Assembly (NCBI RefSeq): GCF_964656455.1
Contig: NC_135717.1
Location: forward strand, 6,386,001-6,450,000
Length of the DNA: 64,000 bases
Direction: 5' to 3'
DNA from: Halichoerus grypus
Lineage: Eukaryota; Chordata; Mammalia; Carnivora; Phocidae
Shown here: one piece after another, positions 23,294 to 35,000 of the stretch
How positions within the stretch are numbered: the first letter of the stretch is position 1
How the letters are laid out: every line of letters starts with the position of its first letter
Translations under genes and position numbers: made by a program
The notes under the pieces: generated by a model
Database searches by the model: none
The model's input: only the letters and a program-made list of their open reading frames with translations
Told to the model about the DNA's origin: nothing

Positions 23294-24006
23294 AAGTAAA
23301 GGGTTATTTTTGGTTACAAAAAAATCAGATTATTTTTCCTCCAGTTAGTTTGGGTTAATGATTATGTAAAATATCAGTGAAAATTATACTTACAATGTGG
23401 ACTCTTAAAGTTGAAAATTGCCTGTCCCGTAGCCCCCAAGCCTGGTCTGGTGCTGTGCACACAGTAGGTATTGAGTGGATGGCTCTGGAATGAATCTGTT
23501 TACTAGACACGAAAATCTTCTTGTCTCAGATCTCCTGTCTGCAGTCCTCTACTTTTCTCCCTCTGTAATCGATAAGTGATTATCAGCACTCACTGAGGGT
23601 CACCTTGCTCTAAGGACCGCCTTGCCATCTGGACGTCCCGAGTATGGACTCGCAGTCTGTGAGGTCAGGTCTGAGCTCTGAGCCAGTGTGCCTGCTTACT
23701 GCACTCGACACACAACCCTCCTTGAGTCCCTCTCCACTCCCTTCACCACAGAAAGGGCCCTTTCCTTCTGTGGGGTCTTGAGAGGCTTCAGGGATGAGGC
23801 AGGCTTGACGAGTTGGGGTTGAAGGCTAGGCGGGATTCTGATTGGCAGAGAATAGCAGGGAGGGGCCTGCGGACAAGGCAAGTGTGTGGGGTCACATGCC
23901 AGGCTCCAAGGGCAGAGGTGTCTGTGGAGACCAGGAAAGGGGAGAAAAGAGTTTGTCTAGCAGCATCAAAGGCACCGAAGTTGGTGTGTGTTGGAGTGGG
24001 GGAGAA

Positions 24007-24112
24007 GCCTGGCTGGCTCAGTCAGTAGACTCTTGATCTCGGGGTTGTAAGTTCGAGCCCCGTGTTGGGTATAGAGATTAAGTAAAGAAATAAAATGTTT
24101 AAAAATAAAACA
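24007..24112 (+). mobile_element. Old carnivore SINE with a clear tRNA-like head
   Basis: 'ggctggctcagtcagtagac' and 'gttcgagccccgtgttgggt' keep the A and B boxes of tRNA-Lys. No CCA-ready acceptor stem is present, so it is a SINE and not a tRNA gene. Confidence 0.85.
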
Positions 24113-24364
24113 ACCCACTGAAGTGGGGCTCTGGTTCTTTGGGCACAAGTATTACTAGTGGCCAGACAATTGACCAAGCTCTTAGATCTCAGGTAAACAC
24201 AAGGGCAACCACTCAGCCCAGCTGTTGGCCAGGCCTTTCTCAGTCTTAGTACTGAAAGTCCCACGTCAGGAAATACTCAGTCCTGTGCAAACCAGGATGG
24301 CTGGTCACCTGACCCCATAGTAACCCCACCTCCCTGCCCCCTCATGGCTCCTAGCTGCAACAGG

Positions 24365-24545
24365 ACCCAGTAGTGCAGGAATTCCTAACTTAGGTTGCAT
24401 ACTGGAATCACCTGGGGAGCTTTCAAGGTACTGATGCCTCAGTCCCAATCTCAGAGATTTTATGGTGTGGAGTCTGGCCTGGATATTGGGATTTTGCAAG
24501 TTCCCAGGTAATTCTAATGTGCACCCAAGGTTGAGAACCTATACA
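24365..24545 (+). mobile_element. MER5-like hAT DNA transposon
   Basis: 'ggaatcacctggggagcttt' and the closing 'cccaaggttgagaaccta' are typical. Confidence 0.65.
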
Positions 24546-25366
24546 ATATACAGGTGCTGAGAGAAAGACACAAAAAGACCGCATAGGATCTGTGGCATAG
24601 TCACTAAGGGCTAGCAAGAGGAAGGCGCTGGGAGTGGGGATTGCATCAGGGGCCCTATGTGAAAGTGGAGAGAGGGTGTCCCAGGTGGAAGGAGTTGTGG
24701 GAGGGGGCCAGCTATTGGATTCCCTGCGGGCAGTAAGCTCGGTCTGGGGGTGGGTGGGGAGCAGGCACCTGCTCACTTCCCAGTTCTGTTACCTGGTAAA
24801 ACTACAGTTTGGGTGACTTGGATTTTCCCTTTGGAGCTCTGGCCCAAGGAAGCACAGAGCCTAGGGGAAGTCAGAGCCCCAGCTCATGGGGACTCCACCC
24901 CGTTTTCCAGCAGGCAGTTACTCTTCCCTTGCCTGGCCTCTACCCTGGACCTGGGAAAATATGAAAATGCTTCCAGAGGAGGCTATAACCTAAACCTGTT
25001 AAAATTTGCAGTCCTAGTCGGGGCTGGCCTGGTAGTCCCTAGCCACGCTGTGTACACAGCCTTGGGACCCCTGAGTGAGAGGCATTTCCTGTGCTCTGCT
25101 TAAAGAGGTAGGAGTCTTTGCGCAAAGGGAAGATAGGAGGAGGAAGAGGAATTTGGGCATTGGCACCCAAACGTGACTGCTTTAATCTCACCTCTCATAG
25201 GATAAAATTCTACAAGACCCTTCACGTCCCAGCTCTGCCCATTGATTTCTTCAGTCCTCTTGGGGCTACTCCTTCCAGTCATTTTAAAATTCATTGTGTC
25301 CTTGAACAAAGTATTTTTCAAATGTAGGTCAAAACAACTAGTGGGTCATGAGATTAATTTATCATA

Positions 25367-25568
25367 GGGGCGCCTGGGTGGCTCAGTCCTTAAGCGTCTG
25401 CCTTCAGCTCAGGTCATGATCCCAGGGTCCTGGGATCGAGCCCCGCATCGGGCTCCCTGCTCAGTGGGGGGCCTGCTACTCCCTCTCCCACTCCCCCTGC
25501 TTGTGTTCCCTCTCTCGCTGTGTCTCTCTCTGTCAAATAAATAAATAAAATCTTTAAAAAAAAAAAAA
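25367..25568 (+). mobile_element. Carnivore SINE, young-looking
   Basis: Near-consensus, with an exact 16-base duplication agattaatttatcata (25351-25366 and 25569-25584). Confidence 0.96.
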
Positions 25569-26043
25569 GATTAATTTATCATAGTGAGTTGCAACCAGCA
25601 CTGAGGGTAAAAGAAAAAAATAGGCAGGACCAGAGTGGGATAGGCATTATTTATGTGCATTGCACATAGCAAAGGTAAGTGAGACTTTTCCATGTGCATG
25701 TGCACACGTGTGTGTCATGTATAGTAGTTCCTGCTGTAGAGCGAGTAAAAACTTTTGCACAATGCAGTCCCCCTTTTGGGGATAAGATTCCATCTAAATC
25801 CTGCCTCCTTGCAGGTCTTCCTTTGAACTGAATCGTACTCTGCAATCCTTGTAGCATGATATGCTTCTTTTGTGCACTGATCACATTAAAAAAAAAAAGA
25901 TTTATTCAGTTACCTGTCTCTGTGCTAGATTGCAAGCTCCATGAGGGCAAGGACTGTATGCAGCAAACACCGTATCTGACATTCGAAAAAGCACTCAGAT
26001 ACTGTGTAGCTGAATGTACACCTGAGTTTAGGGTCCAGCTGTA

Positions 26044-26045
<2 letters not shown>

Positions 26046-26076
<31 letters not shown>

Positions 26077-26077
26077 T
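26046..26077 (+). repeat. (TG)n(TA)n microsatellite
   Basis: TG units pass into TA units, abutting the poly-T end of a SINE. Confidence 0.9.
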
Positions 26078-26256
26078 TTTTTTAAAGTTTACTTATTTAT
26101 TTGAGGAGAGAGTGAAAGTGAGAGAACAGGAGTGGGGAGAGAGAAGCAGACTCCCGGCTGAGCAAGGAGGCGACATGGGGCTTGATCCCAGGACCCTGAG
26201 ATCATGACCTGAGCCAAAGGCAGATGCTTAACTGTCTGAGCCACCCAGGTGCCCCT
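26078..26256 (-). mobile_element. Carnivore SINE
   Basis: Ends 'gagccacccaggtgcccc'. Confidence 0.9.
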
Positions 26257-26259
26257 ATA

Positions 26260-26935
26260 TGTTCTTAAACAATAATTTTATCTGAGAGATTTCAATATAC
26301 CAAAAAGTTGAAAAATAGTATAAATGAACACCCTATATATCCCCTACTCAGATCAATAATTATTATTGTTTTCCCATATCTGCGTTCTATCCATATACTT
26401 TTTTTCTGAATTATTTGAAAGTGAGCTTCTCTAAGAGTAAGGTTGTTTTCCTACATAATTGCAACACTATTAACATACCTAAGAAAAAGAATTTAATTCC
26501 CTAATACCGTCTAAAATGCAGTCCATATTCAGACTTTTATAGCTATTTTATTTTGAATCGGGGGGAAATAATCAAGGGTCACATTACATTTGGCTTTATG
26601 TCCCTTTAGTTTCTTTCTTTCTTTCTTTTTTTTTTTTTTGGTCCCTTTGGTTTCTTTTAATCTAGAGTAGTTCCTCTACTTTTTTTTTTTTTTTAATGAC
26701 CTTGACTTTTGGAGGAGTCAAGAACAGTTATCCTTTAGTATTTTCCACAAAACTGATTTGTCTGTTTTCCTGTGGTGGTATTTAACTTCCTTCCCAACCC
26801 CTGCATTTCCTCTAAACTGGAACAAGGTTTAGTGGCTTAATTAAGCATTTTTAGCAAGAATACCTCACATGTCATGTCTCCATACTGTATCATCTCAGTA
26901 GGCAACTGACGTCAAATTATTCTACCCTAAGCAGT
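26260..26935 (-). mobile_element. Ancient L1M 3' UTR, antisense
   Basis: 'cagtccatattcagactttt', 'catttggctttatgtccctt' and 'taatctagagtagttcctct' are the antisense of an old L1 3' UTR. The same family recurs at 59.39-60.6 kb. Confidence 0.5.
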
Positions 26936-27079
26936 GCTGTTTGTTCACCTGTTAAAGGTAGCGACTGCCAGATCTCTCCTATATAAAGGTGTTTTCCCTT
27001 TGCAATTAGTGAATTAGTGAGTAATTCTTAGGGATGATAAACTCTAGCACCATGCAAATAATCTTTTCCTCTACAGGCT

Positions 27080-27215
27080 AATGTTTTTAGCAACCATCCA
27101 TGATCTTTTGGGCAAGTTCTTAACCTGACACTCAGTTTCTTCATCTGCAATATGAGGATGATAATGCCTGTCATTTGGATTTACTGTGTAATGATATCTA
27201 AAGTATTATATAACA
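27080..27215 (+). repeat. MIR
   Basis: 'gggcaagttcttaacctgac' and 'tcatctgcaatatgaggatg' are the MIR core. Confidence 0.65.
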
Positions 27216-27344
27216 GTGCATATGAAAATGCTGTCAGGGTCGGCTGTAATTTTCCCTTCTTCTGAGAACACCATCCCTTTTCCTTTAAGAAAGTTCTTAT
27301 GTTGCTCCAGATAGGTGATCCAAATTGCTAGCTTCTCAATGACC

Positions 27345-27385
27345 TAATCCTAACCCCCTAAACCTAACCCTAAACCCTAACCCAA
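27345..27385. repeat. Telomere-like (CCCTAA)n tract
   Basis: About six degenerate units (cctaatcc, taaccccctaaa, cctaaccctaaa, ccctaaccc). Confidence 0.8.
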
Positions 27386-27965
27386 CAGCTGACTTAACCT
27401 TTTCTGACCAGAGTGGAATGAGCATGTGACCCGAGCTGAGCTTATTAGAATGCTTCCCTGGGAAATCATGGACCAAGTAGGAGTGAGAATAGGGTGAGGA
27501 AAACATTCTTTTTCTCCAAGGCGGCTAAATATAGGGATGTGAGTCTGGAAGCGGACTGTTTCCCCCATCACCTGGACAACGAAAGCCAACTGGGTGGAGG
27601 AGATTAAAGTCATCTGCCCCAGATCAAGGCAGAAAGTGTTCCAGGGGCGTCTTCCTGGCCTAGCTCTGGTCCTACCGGCTCAGCCAGTAGAGGCCCTCCC
27701 TGGTGAGCTTCTACAAATTGGGTCCTGAGCCCGATGACAGATAGAATCTCGGACAGTACAGGGGCCTGTCACATGCCTCTCCCAGGTGATTGGGTAAATC
27801 AGTGGTCCCTCCCACCTCATCCCTTCCTGTTGTTTTTGACTATGTCCAGGGCTAGTGGAAAGGTGGGAGGAAGTGCCAGAGGTGGTACTGGCTTTTTAAA
27901 ATCTTGGGAGTTACAAATGCATTTCCTTGGTGAGGGCAGACTCAAAGCCGGGTGGGGTGTGTGCG

Positions 27966-27986
27966 TGGGGTTAGGGTTAGGTGGGG
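27966..27986. repeat. Short telomere-like (TTAGGG)n tract
   Basis: ggggttagggttaggtgg: two exact units in the orientation opposite to the tract 600 bases before. Confidence 0.7.
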
Positions 27987-28245
27987 ACTGGTGGCTTATC
28001 CAGCTCCAAGTATGGCCACTCCGGCCCCTACCAGTCTCCCTAAGCTGGAGACCAGTCCTACCTCCACCCAGTGCCCTCTCTTTGAAGATTCTTCCCGCAG
28101 TTTAAAACCAGCCCGCGTGGTCAGAGGTGCCGCCAGCAGTCTTAGGGAAGCGCAGAGAAGGGGAGAGGGACGGAGGATGAGGGAGGCCTGAGGGTGATCG
28201 GGCCATGCGCAGGACAGGAGCTCCGGAGGCCGCAGGAGTGGGGCC

Positions 28246-28260
28246 GGGGGGGGGGGGGGG
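28246..28260 (+). repeat. G15 homopolymer
   Basis: Run of 15 G inside the GC-rich block; possible G-quadruplex former. Confidence 0.9.
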
Positions 28261-28334
28261 TGAGGGTCTTGGAGAAGGGGAGTGACCTGGCAGCCTCCTG
28301 AGAAGTCAGGGGGCTTCTTCCAGGCGCTTATCAT

Positions 28335-28500
28335 TAGACCCTTTCAGCCATCCAACCGGAGGAGTTACTATTATTATTCCCGTTTCACAGATGAGAAAAC
28401 TGACATCCAGGAAGGACAAGTAACTTACCCAAGGTCACCCTGCTGGTAATGGCAGAGCTGGAATTCGAATTCAGTTCCGCCCGGCTCCCGATCGCTCCCA
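28335..28500 (-). repeat. MIR, antisense
   Basis: 'cccgtttcacagatgagaaa' and 'cccaaggtcaccctgctggt' are clear. Confidence 0.8.
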
Positions 28501-29435
28501 CCCCCACCCCCTTCAGTGCACAGGTGAGCAAGGCCCGCCCCGCGAACAGCCCCGGAGGCCAGGTGCCCCTGGGCCAAGGGCCAGGTGAGCGGAGGGCGTG
28601 GCCACAGGGCGGGTGAGTCCCTGCCGGCCTCCGCAGGGCCCCGCGGGCTCCGTGGGCAGACGGCGCATCTTCTCGCTGCGGGCCTGGCCAACGGAAGCTC
28701 AGGGCCGTGGGTCCAAGGGGCGGGTGAGGGGCTGCCCCGCCGCATGGGGGCCCTCCTGAAGGGAAGTCCTGCCCAGGAGACCCCAACGGTGCCCAAGGAG
28801 GGAGGGGAGGCCACCGGGGAGGGAGGGGTGGGGTGGCTACACGGAGAGGGGGGCGTGGAGAGGGCCCCCAACCCCCCACCTCCAGGCCACACAGAACCCT
28901 ACGGGCTGTTGGGACTCACTGCGGGGTGGGGGCGGATCGTCAGATCTGGGTCCATTTTGGGGTCTGGAAAATGTCCCCGTGGTTTTGGGGCCAGAGAAGG
29001 GCCGAGGAGGCTTGTCAGCAGGAAGGATCCTCTGACCAAACCGGGGTCAGTTTGCTGCCCAAGTTGCCCCGAATCACTGGTGGGAAAGGGAATGAGGCTC
29101 CCCGCGGCCCTGACAGGTACCCCCACCATTCCAACCCAGAAGTACTTTCTGTCGCCCACCTCTTTCAACCCCCAGTACAGTTCCCTGCTGAGCCGGGGGC
29201 TGCGCGGGGCCTTGGGAGGGGACAGGGCTGCATCCAGGCTGCTGCAGGGTGGCTCAGGGACTCTTCCAGAGGGAACCCGGACTGAGGAAGCTCCCCCAGG
29301 CCCGTGGTGGCTCCCCGCGGTCCAGGCTCCACGAGCGAGCGAGCAACTCTTTTACTTTCCTGGGTCTTTTTAAATAATAATTAAGACAGTGTGATAGTTG
29401 CTGACAGTTGTTTTTGTTTTGTTTTGAATGCTTTT

Positions 29436-29610
29436 TTTTTTTTTTTTAAGATTTTATTTATTTGTCAGAGAGAGAACGAGCGAGCACAAGCAGGGGGAGA
29501 AGCAGGCTGAGGGAGAAGCAGACTCCCTGCTAAGCAGGGAGCCCCATGCACGACTCTATCCCAGGACCCCGGGATCAGAGGATTAACTGACTGAGCACCC
29601 AGGCGTCCCT
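29436..29610 (-). mobile_element. Carnivore SINE with an internal deletion
   Basis: Lacks the segment normally holding 'cctgagccgaaggcagacgc'. Exact duplication gttttgaatgctttt flanks it. Confidence 0.9.
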
Positions 29611-30202
29611 GTTTTGAATGCTTTTGGCAAAATAAAAAGTTTTGTCAATTCTACCCCTCCCCCCCATTCACTCTCCCTTTCTCACACATGCAAATGAGCA
29701 TACCTAGTAGGAAGAATTCACAGATTCCACTAAATTCCTGACTTGAGAGTCACCAAACTGAATTCCTGGCCTGAGGCCTGAAGTGAGAGGGAAGGTAACC
29801 ATGTGGGATTCTGGTCCTTGCCCCAGCGCTGACCGACTATGGGATCCTGGACCAGTGGTGGGTCTTTTGTCTCCTGTTCTCCATTTCAACAGTACAAAGG
29901 GATCTGCAGATTCCCTATTGTATTAACATGGCTAGGGTCCTTTGAGTCTGGCCTAGATCAGTGCATCCCCCAAGTTGTATATCCATGGGGCACAGTCATC
30001 CAATCCCCGTGCTAAGGGCTGTTCCAAAAGGCTGGCAAGGTCCTCTTCGATGGAGAGCTGCGGGGTGGGGAGGGGCAGAGGAGGGGGATAACGACAGACA
30101 GGAGGTGGTGCGCTGGGGTGCACCTGGCCCTGAAGTCACCCAGGCAGGGGGGAGGAAAGCATTGTACCCAGTGACCTGTTTATATGTCTTTCTCCCCCAT
30201 AG

Positions 30203-30281
30203 TTACCAAGAGCCTGCGAGTTCCTGTCTTTTTTCATCCCTGAATCGCTGCTGCTGTCCTGAGCTGGGCATGGGGCGTCCA
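30203..30281 (+). CDS. TMEM225B: Candidate 5' exon of TMEM225B with an in-frame ATG
   Basis: The acceptor TCTTTCTCCCCCATAG precedes 30203 and the donor CCA|GTAAGT follows 30281, both strong. An ATG at 30270 gives Met-Gly-Arg-Pro, and splicing to 31838 continues Val-Met-Leu-Thr in the TMEM225B frame with no stop. So either this exon is 5' UTR ending in a dispensable ATG, or the protein starts five residues earlier than the ATG at 31841. I recall the human protein starting at MLTLEDK, so I take the later start as the main call. Confidence 0.5.
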
Positions 30282-30756
30282 GTAAGTGTGGAGGGAATGA
30301 CGGACAGTGGCTGGTGGCTGGGAGGGCTGCATGTGGTTTACGGGGCCAAGCTGAGCTTTACAGGGAAGGCAGGGCACCCCCAGGGAAGGAAGGCCTGCGT
30401 GGAGGCCGGAGGTGCTTGGAAAGGAGACCTGTGGGCATCAGGCAGGAAGGGTGGGGGCTTGGGGACTTCCCGGGAGGAAGGCCAATGAGATGGAGGCGTG
30501 GTGAGAGACAGAGAGAGGCCAGTGCAAGCTCCAGGCCAGTATATGGTGACGGATCATGGCCAAAATGGGGGAAAACACGAAAGCCAGTTTTAGACAAGTT
30601 GAGGTTGTGGGAGGACAAACAGGGGCGCAGACCAGCCGCTCGCTGACAGTGTCTAGCGAACTCCGTCCCATCCGGAGCATGGGGGTCAGGATGGAGCCAT
30701 GACTCCTACCAGAGAGTTTTAGAGCCAGGACTGCTCTTGGGGCCGACCGACTCCAT

Positions 30757-30801
30757 CATTTTATTTTATTTTATTTATTTTATTTTATTTTATTTTATTT
30801 T
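30757..30801 (+). repeat. (TTTTA)n repeat
   Basis: Pentanucleotide tract leading into the next SINE; it grew from the SINE tail. Confidence 0.9.
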
Positions 30802-30988
30802 TAAAGATTTTATTTATTTATTTGAGAGAGAGAGAATGAGAGAGAGCACATGAGAAGGGGGAGGGTCAGACGGAGAAGCAGACTCCCTACCAAGCAGGGA
30901 GCCCGATGCGGGACTTGATCCAGGGACTCCAGGATCATGACCTGAGCCGAAGGCAGTCGCTTAACCAACTGAGCCACCCAGGCGCCCC
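30802..30988 (-). mobile_element. Carnivore SINE, (GA)-rich subtype
   Basis: Duplication ctccatcatttta. In the TMEM225B 5' intron. Confidence 0.94.
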
Positions 30989-31579
30989 TCCATCATTTTA
31001 GGGCAAAGGAAACTGAGGCCTGGCAGTTGAGGTGACTTATCAGTGTGGCCTGGAGGGTGGAGGGAAGATCTAAGGGGAGCCTTAGACAGAGGGAAGGATT
31101 ATTCAGGTGGGAAGAAGGGAAGCTAGTGACAGGAAGGAGGTGAAAGCCCATGAGGATGTTTGCAAACCAGTCTGACAGCACTCAGAGATGAATAGCTGTT
31201 AATGTGTTTATAAACAGTGGATCTGGGAGGGGGGTTGCAAGAGTGCACCCACACTCTGCCCTCTGCGGGTCCCACAACCTCAGAGGCACTCCCTGCCCCA
31301 GCTGCAGTGAGGGGGTCTGCCTCGGGACCGAGAGAGGCCACAATGCCTGGGCATGAGCACAGATGTTTGCACAGGGTGTGGACCAGAGAGAGCAGCCCAC
31401 TCCCTCTGAGGGCCTCGTCTTCTACACTTCAGACCCCGGCCTAATTACCACCGCCGGGGTCATCCTGAAATCCCCAGGGCTATTGGCCGTTAGCTGCCGG
31501 TGGAGCACAGTGCCGAGGGTCTTTGTAGGTGGGGTGATTGTTAACAGAATCCAGCGGTGAGAACTTTAGGGTTGGCGGA

Positions 31580-31690
31580 GGTTTGGGGATGGCCTAGTCC
31601 AACCTAAACCTCATTTTATTGAGGCTGAAATCGGGGCTCAGAGAAGGGACCCTACTTGCCCAAGATACCCCGGTGACTTAGCAGCAGAAA
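31580..31690 (-). repeat. MIR, antisense
   Basis: 'cctcattttattgaggctga' and 'gctcagagaagggaccctac' match the MIR core, 150 bases before TMEM225B coding exon 1. Confidence 0.65.
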
Positions 31691-31837
31691 ATGTCATGCA
31701 TTTTTTAGGTCTGCTGAAGAGGTCTGTAAGGTTGTAAAGTTTATCCACGCAGAGAAATCAACATTTCCCGAGGCTCACGTATGGGCTAACATTTCTGCGG
31801 GCGTCATCTCCTTGCCCCTCCCTTTTCCCTTGAACAG

Positions 31838-32048
31838 GTGATGCTGACTTTAGAGGACAAGGACGTGAAGGGATTCACATGGGCCGTAGCCCCTGCCTTG
31901 ACCTCCTTGGGCTACCTGCTCATACTGCTGGTCTCCATCTTTCCCTTCTGGGTACGGCTTGTAAACGAGGAGTCCCATGAGGTGTTTTTCAGTGGCCTGT
32001 TTGAGAACTGCTTCCATATCAAATGCTGGAAGCCTCGACCCTTATCAG
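31838..32048 (+). CDS. TMEM225B: TMEM225B coding exon 1
   Basis: Acceptor TTGAACAG before 31838, donor ATCAG|GTAAGG after 32048. ATG at 31841 starts MLTLEDKDVKGF. Encodes residues 1-69, with the first membrane span and the cysteine-bearing outer loop. Confidence 0.9.
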
Positions 32049-35000
32049 GTAAGGAGGGATGGAGGCAGGGACAGGACAGGGGTAGATGGGGCCAGCGTAG
32101 GGGCTTGGGTGACAGAGGACTGGATGGAGTCAGAGAGGACAGAATTTAATAAGCCCATAAGGGCATTTTCTGAGTCTCTGCTCTGAGGTTAGCTGAATGT
32201 ATGTGGCTAGCAAAAGGTTAATAGTATCACGTTGACCACCAGGGTCAGCAGCAAATGTGTCAGCAACAAAGTTTCTTTCTGGGGTAGGAGTGGCTCCACC
32301 TAGGATGGAGGGGTGGGGGTCTTGCCCTACTGTGTGAGGGCCTGCCACCTCTCAGGGCTGCTGTTAGCTCCCCAACATGGGACCTTTTTGTGTGGGCACA
32401 GCTCCCAGCTGGGGAACAGCCTTGTTAGTAGAGTGCAGGCTGGATTTCAGCCCCCGCTTGTCCCCTCTGCCAAACACCTGTCCAACTCTGGGTGGCAGCT
32501 CTGCAGATAAGGTACTTAGGCCCGAGTACCGCGTTTTCAAGGGAATGCACACGAATATGAGCTCAATGGACTGTGGACACACCTGAGGCCGTGTTTTACA
32601 AGGGACTTGGGAAGGTCAGGAGGATGTCTGTCTTGGAAAAGAGGTGAGCCTCTTTGGGGAAGAGCCCTTAGGGGCTCTCTCCTGGTAATAGAAGAGGAGA
32701 AACCTCTTTGGGGAAGATGGGCCACACTGTGTGCGCTCTTTGATCTGGAGTTCCTCAGCCTTGGCGCTGCTGACACTTTGGCTGGATAATCTTTGTTGTG
32801 CGGGTTTTCCTGTTTCTTGCAGGACAGTTAACAGCACCCTTACCCTCTATTACCCGATTGATGCCCTCAGTTTCGACAACCAAAATTACCTCTTAGCACT
32901 GCCAAATATCCCTGGTGGGGGTGTAAAACTGCCCCCAATTGAGAACCATTGGTTTAACCCAAGAGTAGAATCTAAAACATTTAGGTCTTTAGCAACACCC
33001 TTGTGTTTCTGTCCCACCACCAGCTGTCCATCTCCAAATGCTTAGGAGGGTATACAAACTTGTTTTAACATGGGTCTGAGTCACGCCAGTAGGGGATCAT
33101 CAAGACCCTGGCTCTGCTATTTTGGGTCTGTTTCATTACTTCTGTTAACCAGGATAATTAAATAAGCATTTCCCCCAGAGTTCAGAACATCTTAACCTCA
33201 CAAGTTCTGATTTTCCACCGGCGGCTTATTTCAGTGTGAACCAGTACTGATGCAATTCTTCACGTTTTCACATGCAAATTTTATAATTTTTATTGTTTAT
33301 TAAAATGACCGTTTGCCCATCTAATTTTTTTTCCCCATACACTTCCATGTCACAGGGAACAAAATGTTGGGACCAGAGCACTCTTGGAGGCAAAGTGGTG
33401 GGGTTGGAGCCGTGGTCCCTGGCCACACTGTGGGACTGAGGGTGGCGAGTTCCGGGGGCCTTCTCTGCGCAGGCTCTGCGGGGCTCTGTCCCCTGTCACG
33501 GGTCAGGGTGCCCAGCTGCAGCCCAGCCTCCCTCCTCTGCAGTGCACATCATTCTTGGCCGCGTTTTCCTGCTGTCTGCAGTCATCCTGTCTTTCCTCAC
33601 CACCTTCATCCTGGTGTCCTTTGCATCTCAGCTGTTTCCGAGGACCCGGAAGCACAATTTGGTGTCAGCCTTCATCAGCTTCCTCACAGGTGTGGAACAG
33701 GCAGGCAAGCCTTGTCCTCAGGCAAGCCTCAGCTTTGGGGAGGGTTTGAGGGGGGCACCCAAAGGCAGGGAGATGGTTGGTTTCTGTGATGTCAGGAGAG
33801 AGGGAATTTTTAGGGCCCCTCTCTCCTGCTGCCTTCTCTGAGGCAGCCTGCCCCCCAGGATGACAGTCGCTCTTCCCGGGGGTCGCTGGGCACCCTGCAC
33901 TTCCAAGTAGCACAGCACTCACTGCATTGGCTTGGGGCCATTTGTCTGGGGCTCTTTTTACCATAACCTCTATCCCAGCAACTGTCATAGAATCTGGCAC
34001 AGAATGATAATATGGAAGTGAAATATATAATATAAGTGAAATATAAGTGTTCTTGGACGAATGGATGGAAGACACCATCTCTGCCCTTTGGAACCTTTTG
34101 ACTTTAAAAGGCTGGCCATGGCCCTACCCTGGGAGGCTCCCATCACATGAAGGAGGTGGAACGCTCACAGTGGGAAGATCAGGTTGAGTTGTACCCAAAG
34201 CATCACACCCAGGGGGCCCCATCTGGAGTCAGCCGATGGCACGGGCACAGAGGGGACCCGGGAAAGGGGTTTCTGGTTATGGGGCCCCTGGGAGGTGAGG
34301 CACATGGGCTTTGAAATGAGCTGGGATGGAGGGAAAGACAGGCATGTGGGGTAGAGGTTACGGGCTCTGAGAGGGCACAGGTGTGGGCTGGGGAAAAGGG
34401 CCTCCACACAGGAGCCGCACCGGTTGTGGGCCACGAGACTCTGTCTGATTAAGAGCAAAGGTGGGAACCACGGGAGGAGAGCAAGAGGGCCTCCCTGTGA
34501 CCCTGCAGGGGTCTGTGCCTTCCTGGCCTTGTTGCTGCATGCCCTGGAGATCCAGAATCTGAGGATGAAGCCCATCCCCCCCCAGATCTCCGTGCAGTGG
34601 CCTTACTACGTCCTTGGCTTTGCCATCGTTCTGTTCATAGTGGCTGGTGAGTGTCCTGGGGCTGGTGCCCTTCTCCCTGTCCTCTGTCTGGATTCAAGAG
34701 CCATGGACGCTCTAGAGTGGTGCTGTCCAAAGCTGTAGTCACTAGCTACTTGTGGCTATTTAATTAACTAAAGTGAAGTAAATAGAAATTCAGTTCTTCA
34801 GTCATTGCTAGCCACATTTCAGGTGTTTGGTAACATTATGATGTATCTAGTAGCTGCCATATTTAGTGGTGCAGATGTAGAAATTTCCATCATTGCAGAA
34901 AGCTCTACTGAACAGCACTGCTCTGGAGCTCAGCCCTATCTCTCATCCTTGTCCTCCTTGACTTTAGAACCAACCTCCAGATTTCATATTCTGTCTTATT

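Larger units (their letters stand above)
28060..29360. promoter_or_regulatory. GC-rich, CpG-containing block upstream of TMEM225B
   Basis: About 1.3 kb of GC-rich sequence with many CpGs, a G15 run (28246-28260) and an old MIR inside. Long open frames on both strands (262 codons on +, 164 and 155 on -) are expected from high GC and resemble no family I know. It could be a CpG island acting as a TMEM225B promoter or enhancer, since the first candidate exon begins 0.85 kb downstream, but no promoter motif decides it. Confidence 0.4.

Noticed and set aside
24007..24112. tRNA-like sequence with A and B boxes
   Set aside because: Lacks paired acceptor ends and runs into an A-rich tail; it is an old carnivore SINE head.
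28585..29373. 262-codon frame as a protein gene
   Set aside because: Composition follows the GC-rich block, equally long frames exist on the other strand, and no domain is recognisable.
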